DNA of 64,000 nucleotides from Aquicoccus sp. G2-2 (lineage in GTDB: Bacteria; Pseudomonadota; Alphaproteobacteria; Rhodobacterales; Rhodobacteraceae), in NCBI RefSeq assembly GCF_034555965.1, contig NZ_JAYDCK010000003.1, forward strand, positions 434,001 through 498,000, given 5' to 3'. The stretch's first letter is position 1, and the number at the start of each line of letters is the position of its first letter. Of the stretch, positions 9,430-16,873 are shown piece after piece. The position numbers and the translations under genes were made by a program. The notes under the pieces were generated by a model. It was not told where the DNA came from. It saw only the letters and a list, made by a program, of their open reading frames with translations, and did not search any database.

Positions 9430-10086
9430 TTACTTATCAGTCTGGAAATCCTTGCCGGTGATGTGCGTAAGCCCGGTTGGGGCGACGGCACTGGCAACGT
9501 AATCGCGGTAAATGATTTGAGCGTATTTGCCATCGAGCACGGATTGGTTGTTACGCACGAAGCCTGTTACTTCCGTCATCGCGCGGCGGTTCCGACGTTC
9601 GCGAGATTGCGTGTTGATCACCAAACGCGTTTCACCGAAGGAAGTGACCGCTTCAAGCCGTGAGCGGGAGATGCCTTGACTGGAGAGGAACCGAACGACG
9701 GCCTGTGCCCGGCGCATTCCAAGGCGTTTGTTATAGGCATTGGTACCCGGTGCGTCCGCATAGCCGAAGACGCGGAAGCGCACTTCGGGGAACGCCCGAA
9801 TCCACCCGGCCTGCTGGCGCAGGGTATCGCGGGCACCGGCATCGAGCTGCGCGGAATCGAATGCAAAGGTGACCCGATCAGGTACTTCTTGCGAGAACCG
9901 TTTGGCCAGACTGTAAACATAGGAGCGTTCACCCGACATGATCTGCGTATTCATCATCGTGGCATTGCCGAAATTGCCTTGATCGATGCCGGAACCTGCT
10001 TCGTTGTAGGAAGATGTGCAGGCGGCGAGGGCCAGAAGGCCGATGGGTCCGATAAGTTTTATCATATGCTTTTGCCTCAACATCAT
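9430..10086 (-). CDS. OmpA-family lipoprotein of the Tad locus
   Basis: 218 residues, or 211 from a second ATG at 10065, which starts the signal peptide more naturally (MIKLIGPIGLLALAAC). The lipobox LAAC gives an outer-membrane lipoprotein. Residues about 70-175 form an OmpA C-terminal peptidoglycan-binding domain: TFAFDSAQLDAGARDTLRQQ, FRVFGYADAPGTNAYNKRLG, RRAQAVVRFLSSQGI. It starts 1 base after the cpaC stop, so it is coupled to the secretin and may anchor it to peptidoglycan. Confidence 0.88.
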   Translation of the reverse strand: MMLRQKHMIKLIGPIGLLALAACTSSYNEAGSGIDQGNFGNATMMNTQIMSGERSYVYSLAKRFSQEVPDRVTFAFDSAQLDAGARDTLRQQAGWIRAFPEVRFRVFGYADAPGTNAYNKRLGMRRAQAVVRFLSSQGISRSRLEAVTSFGETRLVINTQSRERRNRRAMTEVTGFVRNNQSVLDGKYAQIIYRDYVASAVAPTGLTHITGKDFQTDK

Positions 10087-10087
10087 A

Positions 10088-11515
10088 TCAATCCATCACG
10101 TAGCCGTAGGAGCCGCTGAAGTCCTGCTTGGCAACTTCGCCAGCTGCACCTCGGGTGGGTGGGTGTGCATTGCGCACGACCTTACCGTTGAGGAACAGAT
10201 CCTTCTCACTTGGTGGGCGGATCTTGTCAGTCGGCAGGGCTAGTGCTTCGCCGCGTGTTGGCGTGACGAGATGGGCCGTGACGATGATCACCAGCTCCGA
10301 TTGATCACGCTGATAGTTTGCGGAGCGGAACAGCGCACCGAGAACCGGCACGTCGCCGAGCCAAGGCACCTGGCCTTTGGTGTCACGGAAATCGTCTTGT
10401 AGAAGACCCGCAATTGCGAAGCTCTGTCCATCACGCAGTTCGACCGTTGTCGAGGTTTCGCGGCGGCGGAAGGCGCTGACCGTGAAGTTGTTGAACGTTG
10501 CGGCGTTTGACGGATCAAGAGAGGAGACTGCCGATTCCAGTTCCAGATTGATCAAGTCACCGTCGATCACCCGTGGGGTGAAGTTCAGCTCCACGCCGAA
10601 GGGTTTGTACTGAATGGTGACATTGCCATTATCCTGCGAAACAGGAATGGGATATTCTCCGCCTGCCAGAAACTTGGCTTCCTGGCCCGAAAGAGCGGTC
10701 AGGTTCGGCTCTGCCAGAGTGCGAACAACCCCTTTCGTTTCAAGGGCTTCCAGTAGAACGCCAACCTGCACGGCGCCGGCGTTGAAGCCAAACACCATTG
10801 CGCCGTTGTTTTGCGAGACGGCTGGAATATTACCCCCCAGCGATGTCGCGACCGCACCGGAGTTGTTGTTGGTATTGGTGCCGCCATTCACCCCGAGCCC
10901 GCCACCGAACATGTTGCCGTTCAGGGCAAGTGAGGAGGACAGCGATTTTGAAACCGTGCGCTGCATTTCGGCAAAGCGCACTTTCAGCATCACCTGTTGC
11001 ACGCCGCCGACACTCATCAGGTTCGAGACCCGCTCCGGCGCGTAGCGTTCGGCCAAATCGAGCGCACGTTGCAGGCGCTGAGCGGAAGAAACTGTGCCGG
11101 AGAGCACAATGCCGTCATTGGCGGTGCGCACTTCGATTTTTTCGCCCGGCAGGATCTGCCGCAGGCGTTCTTTGAATTCCGAAATATCCGCAGCGACGCG
11201 GACATCGACATTGGTGATGAGCTGACCATTGGCGTCGAGCAGGGTGAGCGTTGTCAGCCCCGGCGATTTGCCCAGCACATAGATCGTGCGGTCACTCAAT
11301 GATGAAATATCGGCGATCGCCGGGTTGGCGATCGAAAGCTCTGCAAAGGGTTGGTCGCTTTCAACCACCACCGCCCGGTTCATCGGGACACTGAGAGTTG
11401 AAGATGTACCACGTTTCACGACGTGCAGGTTTTCGGCCTGTCCGATCTGTGGAACCTGAGTGAACCCAACGGTCAAACCCATCAGGGCCGACGCAAATAG
11501 TCTGCTCGTTTTCAT
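10088..11515 (-). CDS. cpaC: Tad outer-membrane secretin CpaC (RcpA)
   Basis: 475 residues with a signal peptide (cleavage near residue 27). An N-terminal pilus-specific domain (30-105) is followed by a BON-like domain (about 105-170) and a secretin domain (about 235-420). Secretin hallmarks VPWLGDVPVLGALFR and ELVIIVTAHLVTP are present. It forms the outer-membrane pore through which the Flp pilus passes. A terminator-like hairpin lies upstream at 11682-11705, so cpaC may be transcribed partly from its own promoter in the 211-base gap after cpaB. Confidence 0.94.
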   Translation of the reverse strand: MKTSRLFASALMGLTVGFTQVPQIGQAENLHVVKRGTSSTLSVPMNRAVVVESDQPFAELSIANPAIADISSLSDRTIYVLGKSPGLTTLTLLDANGQLITNVDVRVAADISEFKERLRQILPGEKIEVRTANDGIVLSGTVSSAQRLQRALDLAERYAPERVSNLMSVGGVQQVMLKVRFAEMQRTVSKSLSSSLALNGNMFGGGLGVNGGTNTNNNSGAVATSLGGNIPAVSQNNGAMVFGFNAGAVQVGVLLEALETKGVVRTLAEPNLTALSGQEAKFLAGGEYPIPVSQDNGNVTIQYKPFGVELNFTPRVIDGDLINLELESAVSSLDPSNAATFNNFTVSAFRRRETSTTVELRDGQSFAIAGLLQDDFRDTKGQVPWLGDVPVLGALFRSANYQRDQSELVIIVTAHLVTPTRGEALALPTDKIRPPSEKDLFLNGKVVRNAHPPTRGAAGEVAKQDFSGSYGYVMD

Positions 11516-11681
11516 TGTGACCTGCCTCTCCGATCACGCCTCGTTTGCGGGTCTTTTTGCCCGGATTTTGACGCAGGATGCGCCATCTGGTGTTTTATTG
11601 CAAGAATCAAAGGGTTCTCAGCAATTACTTATGTGGATAACTGGCAACACGGTAACAGTCATGTGCAGGGTGGATGTACAA

Positions 11682-11705
11682 ACGGCCCGGAAACATCCGG
11701 GCCGT
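11682..11705 (-). terminator. Hairpin downstream of cpaB
   Basis: Perfect 9-bp stem ACGGCCCGG / CCGGGCCGT with a 6-base loop, 22 bases after the cpaB stop. The T-run on the minus strand is only TTTG, so it may attenuate rather than stop transcription. Confidence 0.65.
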
Positions 11706-11726
11706 GCGTGTGTTATTGGGTTGAGA

Positions 11727-12599
11727 TCAGTCGGTGCAAGGGATAGGGATTTCAACCACTTCCGCGCCACGCCGGGTGCGGATGGTACAAACTTTCTTCT
11801 CCACTTCCTTCTGTCTGACCGGTGCGGCAGCGCGTTCAATGCCCAGCAGTTTGTCCTGATCAACTTCGATATCGGCGGCAATGGTGTTGTCTCCGGTGCC
11901 GACCAGTGAGAGCGAAAGCCGCCCGGTCGATTGCGCCTGTGCTAGTCCCGCTGCCTGTTCCGGCGGAATGGCGACCGTCACAGTGCGCGCGATTTTGGCG
12001 GTCGGTGCATCGACATTGGCGGATTGGTCAATCGCGATGATTTGCACGCCGGCTTCGATCAGCTTGGTGATCTCACGGCGCTCGCCGTTCATGTTGAGCT
12101 CGCCCGTCCAGTAAACATCGACCCGGTGACCGGGGCGAAGGAAGCCCGAGACGCCCGAGCTTGCATCTACCTTGACCGTGAAGGCGCGCATTCCGCGGGA
12201 GAGAAGGGAGGTGATCCCGGCTGTTTCACCTGGCTTCGTTACTTTTACGCTGCTCAGCACTTCGTTTTGTTCGATTGTGCGCAACATGACGCGGTCTCCG
12301 GCGTTTGGCGGAAACAGGTCTTCGACCTTGTTGAATACGCCCTTGGGCTGAAGGTTGGCGGGCCATTTCACCCGCGCCACATCTTCGGGCTTCAGCATGT
12401 CGCCATATTTCATCGGATGGCGGGCAACGAACACCTCGACAGTGTTGATCATGCCGCCATTGGCCTTAGACAGGCGGGCGATTTCTGACTCGTAGGAATT
12501 GAATTTCTGGCTGATCAGATGAACGGCGAAGCCGGCTAGGGCCAAGCCCACGATCAACACAAGTCCAAATACGGCTCGCATGGTTTCATCTTTCCTCAA
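11727..12599 (-). CDS. cpaB: Tad pilus assembly protein CpaB (RcpC)
   Basis: 290 residues, or 284 from an internal ATG at 12581 (MRAVFGLVLIVGLALAG), which places the membrane signal at the very N-terminus. A SAF domain covers about 50-120 (VEVFVARHPMKYGDMLKPEDVARVKWP), followed by the RcpC domain with the block GMRAFTVKVDASSGVSGFLRPGHRVDVY. CpaB is a periplasmic, inner-membrane-anchored protein that works with the secretin. It is the first assembly gene after the pilin genes. Confidence 0.92.
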   Translation of the reverse strand: MRKDETMRAVFGLVLIVGLALAGFAVHLISQKFNSYESEIARLSKANGGMINTVEVFVARHPMKYGDMLKPEDVARVKWPANLQPKGVFNKVEDLFPPNAGDRVMLRTIEQNEVLSSVKVTKPGETAGITSLLSRGMRAFTVKVDASSGVSGFLRPGHRVDVYWTGELNMNGERREITKLIEAGVQIIAIDQSANVDAPTAKIARTVTVAIPPEQAAGLAQAQSTGRLSLSLVGTGDNTIAADIEVDQDKLLGIERAAAPVRQKEVEKKVCTIRTRRGAEVVEIPIPCTD

Positions 12600-12799
12600 T
12601 AAGGCCGGAGTGAACCTCCGAACGGTTTATGCTGCCCTCGTATGCGGGAAGATTGTGGCAAAATGAGGGTCGACTAATGGCGGTTGGGCGGCATTCTGCT
12701 GCGCGATGTGCGTGTCACGGGCCGCCGTGCACAAACACGGATAGCCCCACCGCGCACGGCCGGGCATAGCAACACAGAACGGCGACCTGTGCCGGGTGG

Positions 12800-12976
12800 T
12801 TAGAATGTATAGCTGGTCATATAGTCCGCAGTTCCATCGGCCAGGCCGAGCGTGCCGCTTTCCATCATACTGTAACCGGCGGCCAGCAGGCCCACCACAA
12901 GGGCGGTCAGGACGACCCAATCGACGGTAACGGCACCATCGTCGCGGCGTAGAAAGGTTCTGAGAATATGTTTCAT
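12800..12976 (-). CDS. Second, short Flp-type pilin
   Basis: 58 residues beginning MKHILRTFLRRDDG and ending in Phe. ATG at 12976 has GGAG 7 bases upstream. The hydrophobic core DDGAVTVDWVVLTALVVGLL matches the neighbouring Flp pilin almost exactly, but the C-terminal part (YSMMESGTLGLADGTADYMTSYTF) differs and lacks the Gly-rich tail. It lies between flp and cpaB in the same direction. It is probably a minor pilin or pseudopilin processed by CpaA. Confidence 0.85.
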   Translation of the reverse strand: MKHILRTFLRRDDGAVTVDWVVLTALVVGLLAAGYSMMESGTLGLADGTADYMTSYTF

Positions 12977-13082
12977 GAAGAGCTCCAGCAGTTAATCTGA
13001 CTGCGGTATTTCCGCGGTGTCAGGCAGGGTCCCCGCCCAGGCCGCCAGGCGGCACCAGAAACTTCGTTCCCGTTTCGAAAAA

Positions 13083-13107
13083 GGCCGCACCCTGAAAGGG
13101 CGCGGCC
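13083..13107 (-). terminator. Intrinsic terminator after flp
   Basis: An 11-bp stem with one mismatch (GGCCGCACCCT / AGGGCGCGGCC, loop GAA), followed on the minus strand by five T. It lies 27 bases past the flp stop, suggesting that most pilin transcripts end here and only some read into the downstream assembly genes. Confidence 0.8.
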
Positions 13108-13133
13108 CATCATCCGAATGGATGGTGTGACGA

Positions 13134-13337
13134 TTACTCGCCGCCACCACCGCCAACGCTACCCGGCGAAACCGTGCCCATGTAGGTCGCGGTGCTTGCG
13201 GTCAGCGAAGTTGCACCCGACTGGATCGAAGAATAGGCGGCAACGGCCAGGCCAACAACGGCTGCGGTCAGCACAACCCAGTCAACCGTAACTGCGCCGT
13301 CTTCGTCTTTGCGGAAGTTTTTGATGAATTTGATCAT
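13134..13337 (-). CDS. flp: Flp major pilin
   Basis: 67 residues from ATG at 13337 (MIKFIKNFRKDEDG), chosen for GGAGGG 7 bases upstream. A basic leader is followed by a cleavage site after Gly 15 and a hydrophobic helix AVTVDWVVLTAAVVGLAVAAY. The mature protein ends in SPGSVGGGGGE. The residues at +5/+6 are Asp-Trp where classical Flp pilins have Glu-Tyr. As the first gene with a strong ribosome site and its own terminator, it is expected to be the most abundant product of the locus. Confidence 0.92.
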   Translation of the reverse strand: MIKFIKNFRKDEDGAVTVDWVVLTAAVVGLAVAAYSSIQSGATSLTASTATYMGTVSPGSVGGGGGE

Positions 13338-13696
13338 AGTGTGTCCCTCCAAAGGATCATTTAGGTTTCATAGTCCGGGGCGGTAACTTGCTGGGCCGTT
13401 CTCTCTCTCGTTGGCCCGTTGCCGCCTTGGATGAGAAGATATAGCCAGTGAAATCAGGCGAGATTGCGGCGCGATTTCAGCAATTTCGGTGTATTTCAGG
13501 GGCGCATCCGAATTTCATGCTAGCGCCTTGAAATACATTGAAAAAAAAGTGTTTATCTTTTTCGTATTGGGTCTTTTGGCCAAGTTTGGCAGGGCAATTA
13601 TGGCGCATTTCATGGTGTTTTGGCGTGATTTGCTGGTCGTGGCGCGGAAAATTTGCGATAAAAGCACAAAGAGTAGAGGCAAGGCAGATCGCGAAA
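13338..13696. other. Divergent intergenic region, flp / lytic transglycosylase
   Basis: 359 bases without a supported gene. It must contain the promoter of the pilin on the minus strand and that of the transglycosylase on the plus strand. The part at 13500-13600 is AT-richer than its surroundings. No specific operator was recognised. Confidence 0.4.
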
Positions 13697-14689
13697 ATGC
13701 GACGTATCCGGATAACGACGGCCATGATGGCCGCATTTACGGCTGTGGTATTGGCGTCCGCTGGCGTGGCGGAAACGGCAAAGACTGTGAAGGCGAAGAC
13801 GGCAGATGCGAAATCGCTGGAGGCGACGAAGCCCAAGCCGAAACCGTTTGAGGATTTCACCTTCAAGATGGTCAAGCCGCCGAAAGCCGGGCGACAAGTT
13901 GTTGGAACAAAGCGGATCACCATTCATGTGACTCCGGAAGACATGGCACGGCAGAACCCGGGGCTGAAAAAGAAAGCCGATCCTGGTTCGGCGCAGAGCG
14001 CGCCCGCCGCGAAGAGTGCCAGCGCGGGGGCTTATGCATGGTTCTGGGACAAGATATCGCCCGACCTGGCCAAGAGCGCGCCTGGTCGGCTGGAACTGGC
14101 GCTGAACCGGATTGCCAATCCGCCGGGTGGGGCGGCGGGTGTGTTAAGCCCGCGCCTGCAAACCTTGCAAGACATCGCGCGCACCCGTGGGGCAGACATT
14201 TTACGCGCCACAGCGGGCACCGAGGTTTCGCCGGCGCTGGTGGTGGCGATGATCGCGATTGAATCGGCTGGCAAGGCAGATGCGCTAAGCACGGCGGGGG
14301 CGCAGGGGTTAATGCAGCTTATGCCTGACACGGCCACGCGCTTTGGCGTGATCGACGCGGCGCATCCGGGGCAGAACATCAAGGGCGGGGTGGCGTTCCT
14401 TGATCATCTGATGAAAACCTATGGCCACGACCCCATTCTGGTTCTGGCCGGGTATAATGCGGGCGAAAGCGCGGTAAAGGCCAATGCGGGCGTGCCGCCC
14501 TTTGCCGAAACGCGCGACTACGTGCCAAAGGTTCTGGCCGCGTTCAAGGCGGCGCGCGGGCTGTGCCTGACGCCACCGCAACTGGTGAGCGATGGCTGCG
14601 TGTTCAACGTGAAACTCGCGGCGGCCACGCCTGCCGCTGTTAACGCGGGCAGTGGAGGCACGCTCGCCTCAGCAAAGCGCGCGCCCTAA
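13697..14689 (+). CDS. Periplasmic lytic transglycosylase (SLT domain)
   Basis: 330 residues from ATG at 13697 (MRRIRITTAMMAAFTAVVLASAGVA, Sec signal). Residues about 25-125 are Lys/Pro/Ala-rich linker. The SLT domain (about 165-290) has the catalytic Glu in VVAMIAIESAGKADA, then STAGAQGLMQLMPDTATRFGV and LAGYNAGESAV, all typical of family 1 lytic transglycosylases. It cleaves peptidoglycan and may open the wall for the adjacent pilus or act in general turnover; the first option is inference from position. The open frame extends 53 codons upstream but those residues are not family-like. Confidence 0.9.
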   Translation: MRRIRITTAMMAAFTAVVLASAGVAETAKTVKAKTADAKSLEATKPKPKPFEDFTFKMVKPPKAGRQVVGTKRITIHVTPEDMARQNPGLKKKADPGSAQSAPAAKSASAGAYAWFWDKISPDLAKSAPGRLELALNRIANPPGGAAGVLSPRLQTLQDIARTRGADILRATAGTEVSPALVVAMIAIESAGKADALSTAGAQGLMQLMPDTATRFGVIDAAHPGQNIKGGVAFLDHLMKTYGHDPILVLAGYNAGESAVKANAGVPPFAETRDYVPKVLAAFKAARGLCLTPPQLVSDGCVFNVKLAAATPAAVNAGSGGTLASAKRAP

Positions 14690-14712
14690 AGGTTCATCCG
14701 GCAACGATGGGC

Positions 14713-15351
14713 TTAAACGATAGTGGCCTCGGTTGCCGCGATCATGTCTTCGCGGCTGATGCCGGGTGCCAGTTCATTGATACGCAACCCGCCATCGGCG
14801 ACTTCCAACACCCCAAGGTTGGAAATGATCATATCGACCACACCTTTGCCGGTAAGGGGCAGGGTGCATTCCTTCAGCACTTTTGAGTCCCCGTGCTTAT
14901 TTGTGTGATCCATTACTACGATCACCCGTCCGACACCGGCCACGAGGTCCATTGCACCGCCCATGCCCTTGACCAGTTTGCCGGGGATCATCCAGTTTGC
15001 GAGGTCGCCGTTTTCCGCCACTTCCATCGCACCGAGGATTGCCGCCGCGATCTTGCCGCCACGGATCATCCCAAAGGAGGTGGCGCTGTCAAAATAGGCG
15101 GTGCGGGCGAGTTCGGTGATGGTTTGCTTGCCCGCGTTGATCAGGTCCGGGTCTTCCTCGCCTTCATAGGGGAACGGCCCCATGCCCAACATGCCGTTTT
15201 CGGATTGCAAGGTGATATCCTTGTCGCCAACATAGTTCGCCACCAGCGTCGGGATGCCGATGCCAAGGTTTACATACATGCCGTCTTCAAGCTCTTGGGC
15301 CGCGCGGGCGGCCATCTGGTTGCGGTCCCAGCCTTTTGTTTCATTGGCCAT
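14713..15351 (-). CDS. scoB: 3-oxoacid CoA-transferase subunit B
   Basis: 212 residues. The catalytic glutamate motif of family I CoA-transferases is visible as LQSENGMLGMGP near residue 50, preceded by MYVNLGIGIPTLV. With subunit A it transfers CoA from succinyl-CoA to acetoacetate or a related 3-oxoacid. It starts 3 bases after the subunit A stop, so the two are cotranslated. The exact acid substrate (acetoacetate or 3-oxoadipate) cannot be told from sequence, but no aromatic-degradation genes are nearby. Confidence 0.92.
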   Translation of the reverse strand: MANETKGWDRNQMAARAAQELEDGMYVNLGIGIPTLVANYVGDKDITLQSENGMLGMGPFPYEGEEDPDLINAGKQTITELARTAYFDSATSFGMIRGGKIAAAILGAMEVAENGDLANWMIPGKLVKGMGGAMDLVAGVGRVIVVMDHTNKHGDSKVLKECTLPLTGKGVVDMIISNLGVLEVADGGLRINELAPGISREDMIAATEATIV

Positions 15352-15354
15352 GGT

Positions 15355-16059
15355 TCAGGCCTCCTCACGCTTGCGGGTTGTATGTTGTTCAATACGCTTC
15401 TCGTGCTCGCCCTGAACAAGCCGGTGAACATAAATGCCGGGCACGTGGATGAGGTCCGGATCCAAGCTGCCGCGCGGCACGATTTCTTCCACCTCAGCCA
15501 CGCAGATTTTGCCGCACATCGCGGCGGGTGGGTTGAAGTTGCGCGCGGTTTTGCGAAACACCAGATTGCCGGTGTCGTCGGCTTTCCATGCCTTGACGAT
15601 GGAAAGGTCCGCGACGAGGCCGGTTTCCAGAATATAGGTCTCGCCGTTGAAGTCCTTGTGTTCCTTGCCCTCGGCGATCACCGTGCCGACGCCGGTTTTG
15701 GTGTAGAAACCGGGGATGCCCGCGCCACCGGCGCGCATCCGTTCGGCCAGCGTGCCTTGTGGGTTGAATTCCAGTTCAAGCTCGCCCGAAAGATACTGGC
15801 GCATGAATTCGGCGTTTTCCCCCACGTAGGAGGAGATCATCTTCCGAACTTGTTTGGTTTGCAAAAGGATGCCGATGCCGAAATCATCGACGCCCGCGTT
15901 ATTCGACGCAAATGTGAGTCCCTTGACGCCGCTGTCGCGGATCGCGGCCAGCAGCAATTCGGGGATACCGCACAGTCCGAACCCGCCCGCGGCAATCAGC
16001 ATGTTGTCATGCAAGACACCATCAAGCGCCTCCGCGGCGGATGAGTAGACTTTTTTCAT
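15355..16059 (-). CDS. scoA: 3-oxoacid CoA-transferase subunit A
   Basis: 234 residues. The glycine-rich block LIAAGGFGLCGIPELLL (residues 21-37) and LTFASNNAGVDDFGIG are typical of SCOT subunit A, as is NFNPPAAMCGKICVAEVEEIV near 172-192. It is the first gene of a two-gene operon with subunit B. The ATG is preceded by CAGGAG at suitable distance. Confidence 0.92.
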   Translation of the reverse strand: MKKVYSSAAEALDGVLHDNMLIAAGGFGLCGIPELLLAAIRDSGVKGLTFASNNAGVDDFGIGILLQTKQVRKMISSYVGENAEFMRQYLSGELELEFNPQGTLAERMRAGGAGIPGFYTKTGVGTVIAEGKEHKDFNGETYILETGLVADLSIVKAWKADDTGNLVFRKTARNFNPPAAMCGKICVAEVEEIVPRGSLDPDLIHVPGIYVHRLVQGEHEKRIEQHTTRKREEA

Positions 16060-16154
16060 GGGAAACTCCTGATCGGATGACTTGAAATGTTGTGCCGTCC
16101 CGACGCAGTGAAGTCAACATGATGTGGTGTGCCGGGTGTGAAGCCCGGCTCCCG

Positions 16155-16712
16155 TCAGATCAGCCGCACTTGCGTGCCGATGGGTGCGACGGGGTAGAGA
16201 GCCTCTACATTTTCGTTGTAAAGCCCAATGCAGCCATCCGAGGAACGCCGCCCGATCTTGCGGGTGTCCTGCGTGCCATGGATGATATAGGCGGGCCAAC
16301 CAAGGTACATCGCGCGGGTGCCAAGCGGATTTTCCGGCCCCGGAGGGATGTAATGCCAGTCGGGGAACCGTTCGAGCTGCGATGGTGTCGGCGTCCAGTC
16401 GGGGCCGACCTTCTTGCGCACGATTTTGGTATAGCCACGTTTGGTCAACTCGTCGGTTTTCGGCACGGAGGTTGGGTAGATCCGGTAATCACTTCCGTCG
16501 GCTGACCAGAAATGCAGCGCGCGCGACTTGGTATCGCAGACGATGGCACCTTTGCCGAGGCTGTCAAAATGATCACGCCAATCCTGAGTGACGAAGCTAG
16601 AGATATTGTGCCGTGTCCCGACCGCGGGCACGGCACGCGCCACCGCCGGAACGACAAGGGCAGCACTCGCCGCACCGATCAGGCCGCGGCGTGAAATAAT
16701 CCTGTCTGTCAT
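16155..16712 (-). CDS. Tat-exported L,D-transpeptidase (YkuD)
   Basis: 185 residues from ATG at 16712 (MTDRIISRRGLIGAASAALV), chosen for AAGGAG 8 bases upstream. The twin-arginine signal is SRRGLIG. The YkuD domain covers about 50-185; the catalytic motif is IHGT with HGTQD and the SDGCIGLYN block carrying the nucleophilic Cys near residue 168. Such enzymes make 3-3 peptidoglycan cross-links or attach lipoproteins to peptidoglycan. It stands alone between scoA and topA. Confidence 0.9.
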   Translation of the reverse strand: MTDRIISRRGLIGAASAALVVPAVARAVPAVGTRHNISSFVTQDWRDHFDSLGKGAIVCDTKSRALHFWSADGSDYRIYPTSVPKTDELTKRGYTKIVRKKVGPDWTPTPSQLERFPDWHYIPPGPENPLGTRAMYLGWPAYIIHGTQDTRKIGRRSSDGCIGLYNENVEALYPVAPIGTQVRLI

Positions 16713-16873
16713 GGCGAAGCTCCTTCGTGACTTGTTTTCTGTAGCTTCTGATAGGGCAGGCATGTCGCGAAAAGCCAATCACATATTCTTGAAGCGCAAT
16801 ATGTAGCCGATTGCGCGGCGGTAATACGGCTTGATCAATATGATGGGACTTGGTGGCGGGTGTTGTGGCAAGG

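Noticed and set aside
12627-12920. 97-codon frame between flp and cpaB
   Set aside because: It is in a different frame from the short pilin gene at 12800-12976 and has no coding character.
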